This document shows, piece by piece, positions 63,318 to 64,000 of a stretch of 64,000 nucleotides of DNA. The first letter of the stretch is position 1; each line of letters begins with the position of its first letter. A program made the position numbers and the translations under genes. The stretch comes from Thalassotalea marina. GTDB lineage: Bacteria > Pseudomonadota > Gammaproteobacteria > Enterobacterales > Alteromonadaceae. The stretch is taken from NCBI RefSeq assembly GCF_014656435.1, contig NZ_BNCK01000008.1, forward strand, positions 186,001 to 250,000, in the 5' to 3' direction. Below the pieces are notes generated by a model. That model did not search any database, was not told where the DNA came from, and was given only the letters and a program-made list of their open reading frames with translations.

Positions 63318-64000
63318 TTACAAGTGCCTTACCATTTTTAATACAAGAAGTTTTAATTTTGTGTAAGGTGCAAATCTTATGGGTAAGTCTTTTATAAATG
63401 GTCGTTTTAGCACTGATTTTTGATGGCTAAAATTATCAAATCCTGCTTTGCCACTATATTGACCAAACCCGCTAGGGCCAACACCGCCAAAAGGTAATTC
63501 AGGTACTGCGTTGAACATAATCACATCGTTTAAACATTGGCTTCCCGCACTAATTTCATTAACCCACGATTGTTGTTGATGCTCGTCTTTAGAAAAAAGG
63601 TAAGCTGACAAAGGTTTATCTCGCTTTCGAATAAAACTCTTAGCTTCATTAAAGTTGTTGACGATTAGAATTGGTAAAATGGCACCAAATATTTCTTCTG
63701 TCATCAATTTGCTATCTAATGGTGGATTTAGCACTACCGTGGGGGCTATGTACTTACTTTCTAAGTCGTGCTCTCCGCCTATAATAGGATCTAAGTCGGT
63801 TAAGTAGTCGATAAGGCGTTGGCAATGGCGCTCATTAACAATGCGACCATAAGAGTCACTTAGTTTGGGCTCAGAGCCAAACATCTTAATGATTTGCTTT
63901 TTAAGTGCTTCTATTAAGAGTTGCCCTGTCTGTTGGTTAGTTAAAATGTAATCAGGTGCAATACAAGTTTGTCCTGCATTGAGCCATTTACCCCAAGCTA
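63318..64000 (-). CDS. Aldehyde dehydrogenase family protein, C-terminal part (cut by window)
   Basis: The frame is open past the ATG at 63884 to the window edge, and it reads WGKWLNAGQTCIAPDYIL there; the cysteine (codon 63963-63965) is the catalytic one of NAD(P)-dependent aldehyde dehydrogenases. The rest contains EEIFGAILPILIV and ELPFGGVGPSGFGQYSGKAG, and the end (FSHQKSVLKRPF, LRF-type tail) fits the coniferyl-aldehyde-dehydrogenase group. The start lies beyond the window. The substrate is unknown. Confidence 0.9.
   Translation of the reverse strand, partial: AWGKWLNAGQTCIAPDYILTNQQTGQLLIEALKKQIIKMFGSEPKLSDSYGRIVNERHCQRLIDYLTDLDPIIGGEHDLESKYIAPTVVLNPPLDSKLMTEEIFGAILPILIVNNFNEAKSFIRKRDKPLSAYLFSKDEHQQQSWVNEISAGSQCLNDVIMFNAVPELPFGGVGPSGFGQYSGKAGFDNFSHQKSVLKRPFIKDLPIRFAPYTKLKLLVLKMVRHL

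Overview
The window looks like the chromosome of a marine gammaproteobacterium of the Alteromonadales, most likely in or near the Colwelliaceae (Colwellia/Thalassotalea type). This rests on its low G+C, the mix of families (DUF3301/DUF3549 beside truC, MotY beside RNase T, NhaB, rhombosortase, TIGR03503, SpoVR/YeaH/YeaG, DUF5916) and a TonB-dependent glycan locus. I see no insertion sequence, prophage, integrase or CRISPR array. Both ends cut a gene: a GNAT acetyltransferase at the left and an aldehyde dehydrogenase at the right.

Layout. 1-5.5 kb: the GNAT gene, two GGA-rich CsrB-type small RNAs (821-1129 and 2621-2937) on either side of a DUF805 membrane protein gene, then DUF3301, DUF3549, truC and a small lipoprotein. 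Each sRNA has a GacA/UvrY-type palindrome exactly 187 nt upstream of its inferred start. 5.6-10 kb: dapD, glnD and map. 10-13 kb: a diguanylate cyclase, an FRG-domain protein and a LiaF-like protein. 13-18 kb: dsbB, nhaB, a secreted M24 peptidase and fadR. 18.2-34.7 kb: a LacI-controlled glycan locus. 34.6-39.5 kb: ycgB, yeaH and yeaG. 39.7-43.9 kb: sodB, grxD, a 2-Cys peroxiredoxin, rnt and motY. 44-50.3 kb: a translationally coupled pair of solute-binding proteins, rhombosortase, tapT, ggt, a lipoprotein and cysK. 50.6-57 kb: an RDD protein, a secreted protein and two tandem DUF5916 outer-membrane proteins. 57-60.5 kb: DUF599, DUF2919, dnaQ and TIGR03503. 60.6-61.2 kb: five identical tRNA-Asp genes. 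61.4-64 kb: an acyl-CoA dehydrogenase behind two FadR-like operators, then the cut aldehyde dehydrogenase.

The most coherent system is at 18.2-34.7 kb. It encodes a LacI regulator, a TonB-dependent receptor, a lipoprotein with four discoidin-like domains, a GH85 endo-beta-N-acetylglucosaminidase, CutC, a GH2 beta-mannosidase without signal peptide, an SSS symporter, a BadF-type amino-sugar kinase and a secreted aspartylglucosaminidase. Together these fit dismantling of the N-glycan core: GH85 cuts the chitobiose, the asparaginase releases the remaining GlcNAc from Asn, the symporter imports a small product, beta-mannosidase splits Man-GlcNAc inside the cell, and the kinase phosphorylates the amino sugar. 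Two palindromic operators, with an intrinsic-terminator-like hairpin between them, lie in the receptor leader, and a third related site lies upstream of the lacI-type gene.

A second regulatory link joins distant parts of the window: fadR (17.2 kb) has a FadR-like site in its own promoter, and the acyl-CoA dehydrogenase promoter (61.4 kb) is bracketed by two more. All functional calls come from reading the sequence; no database search was run.
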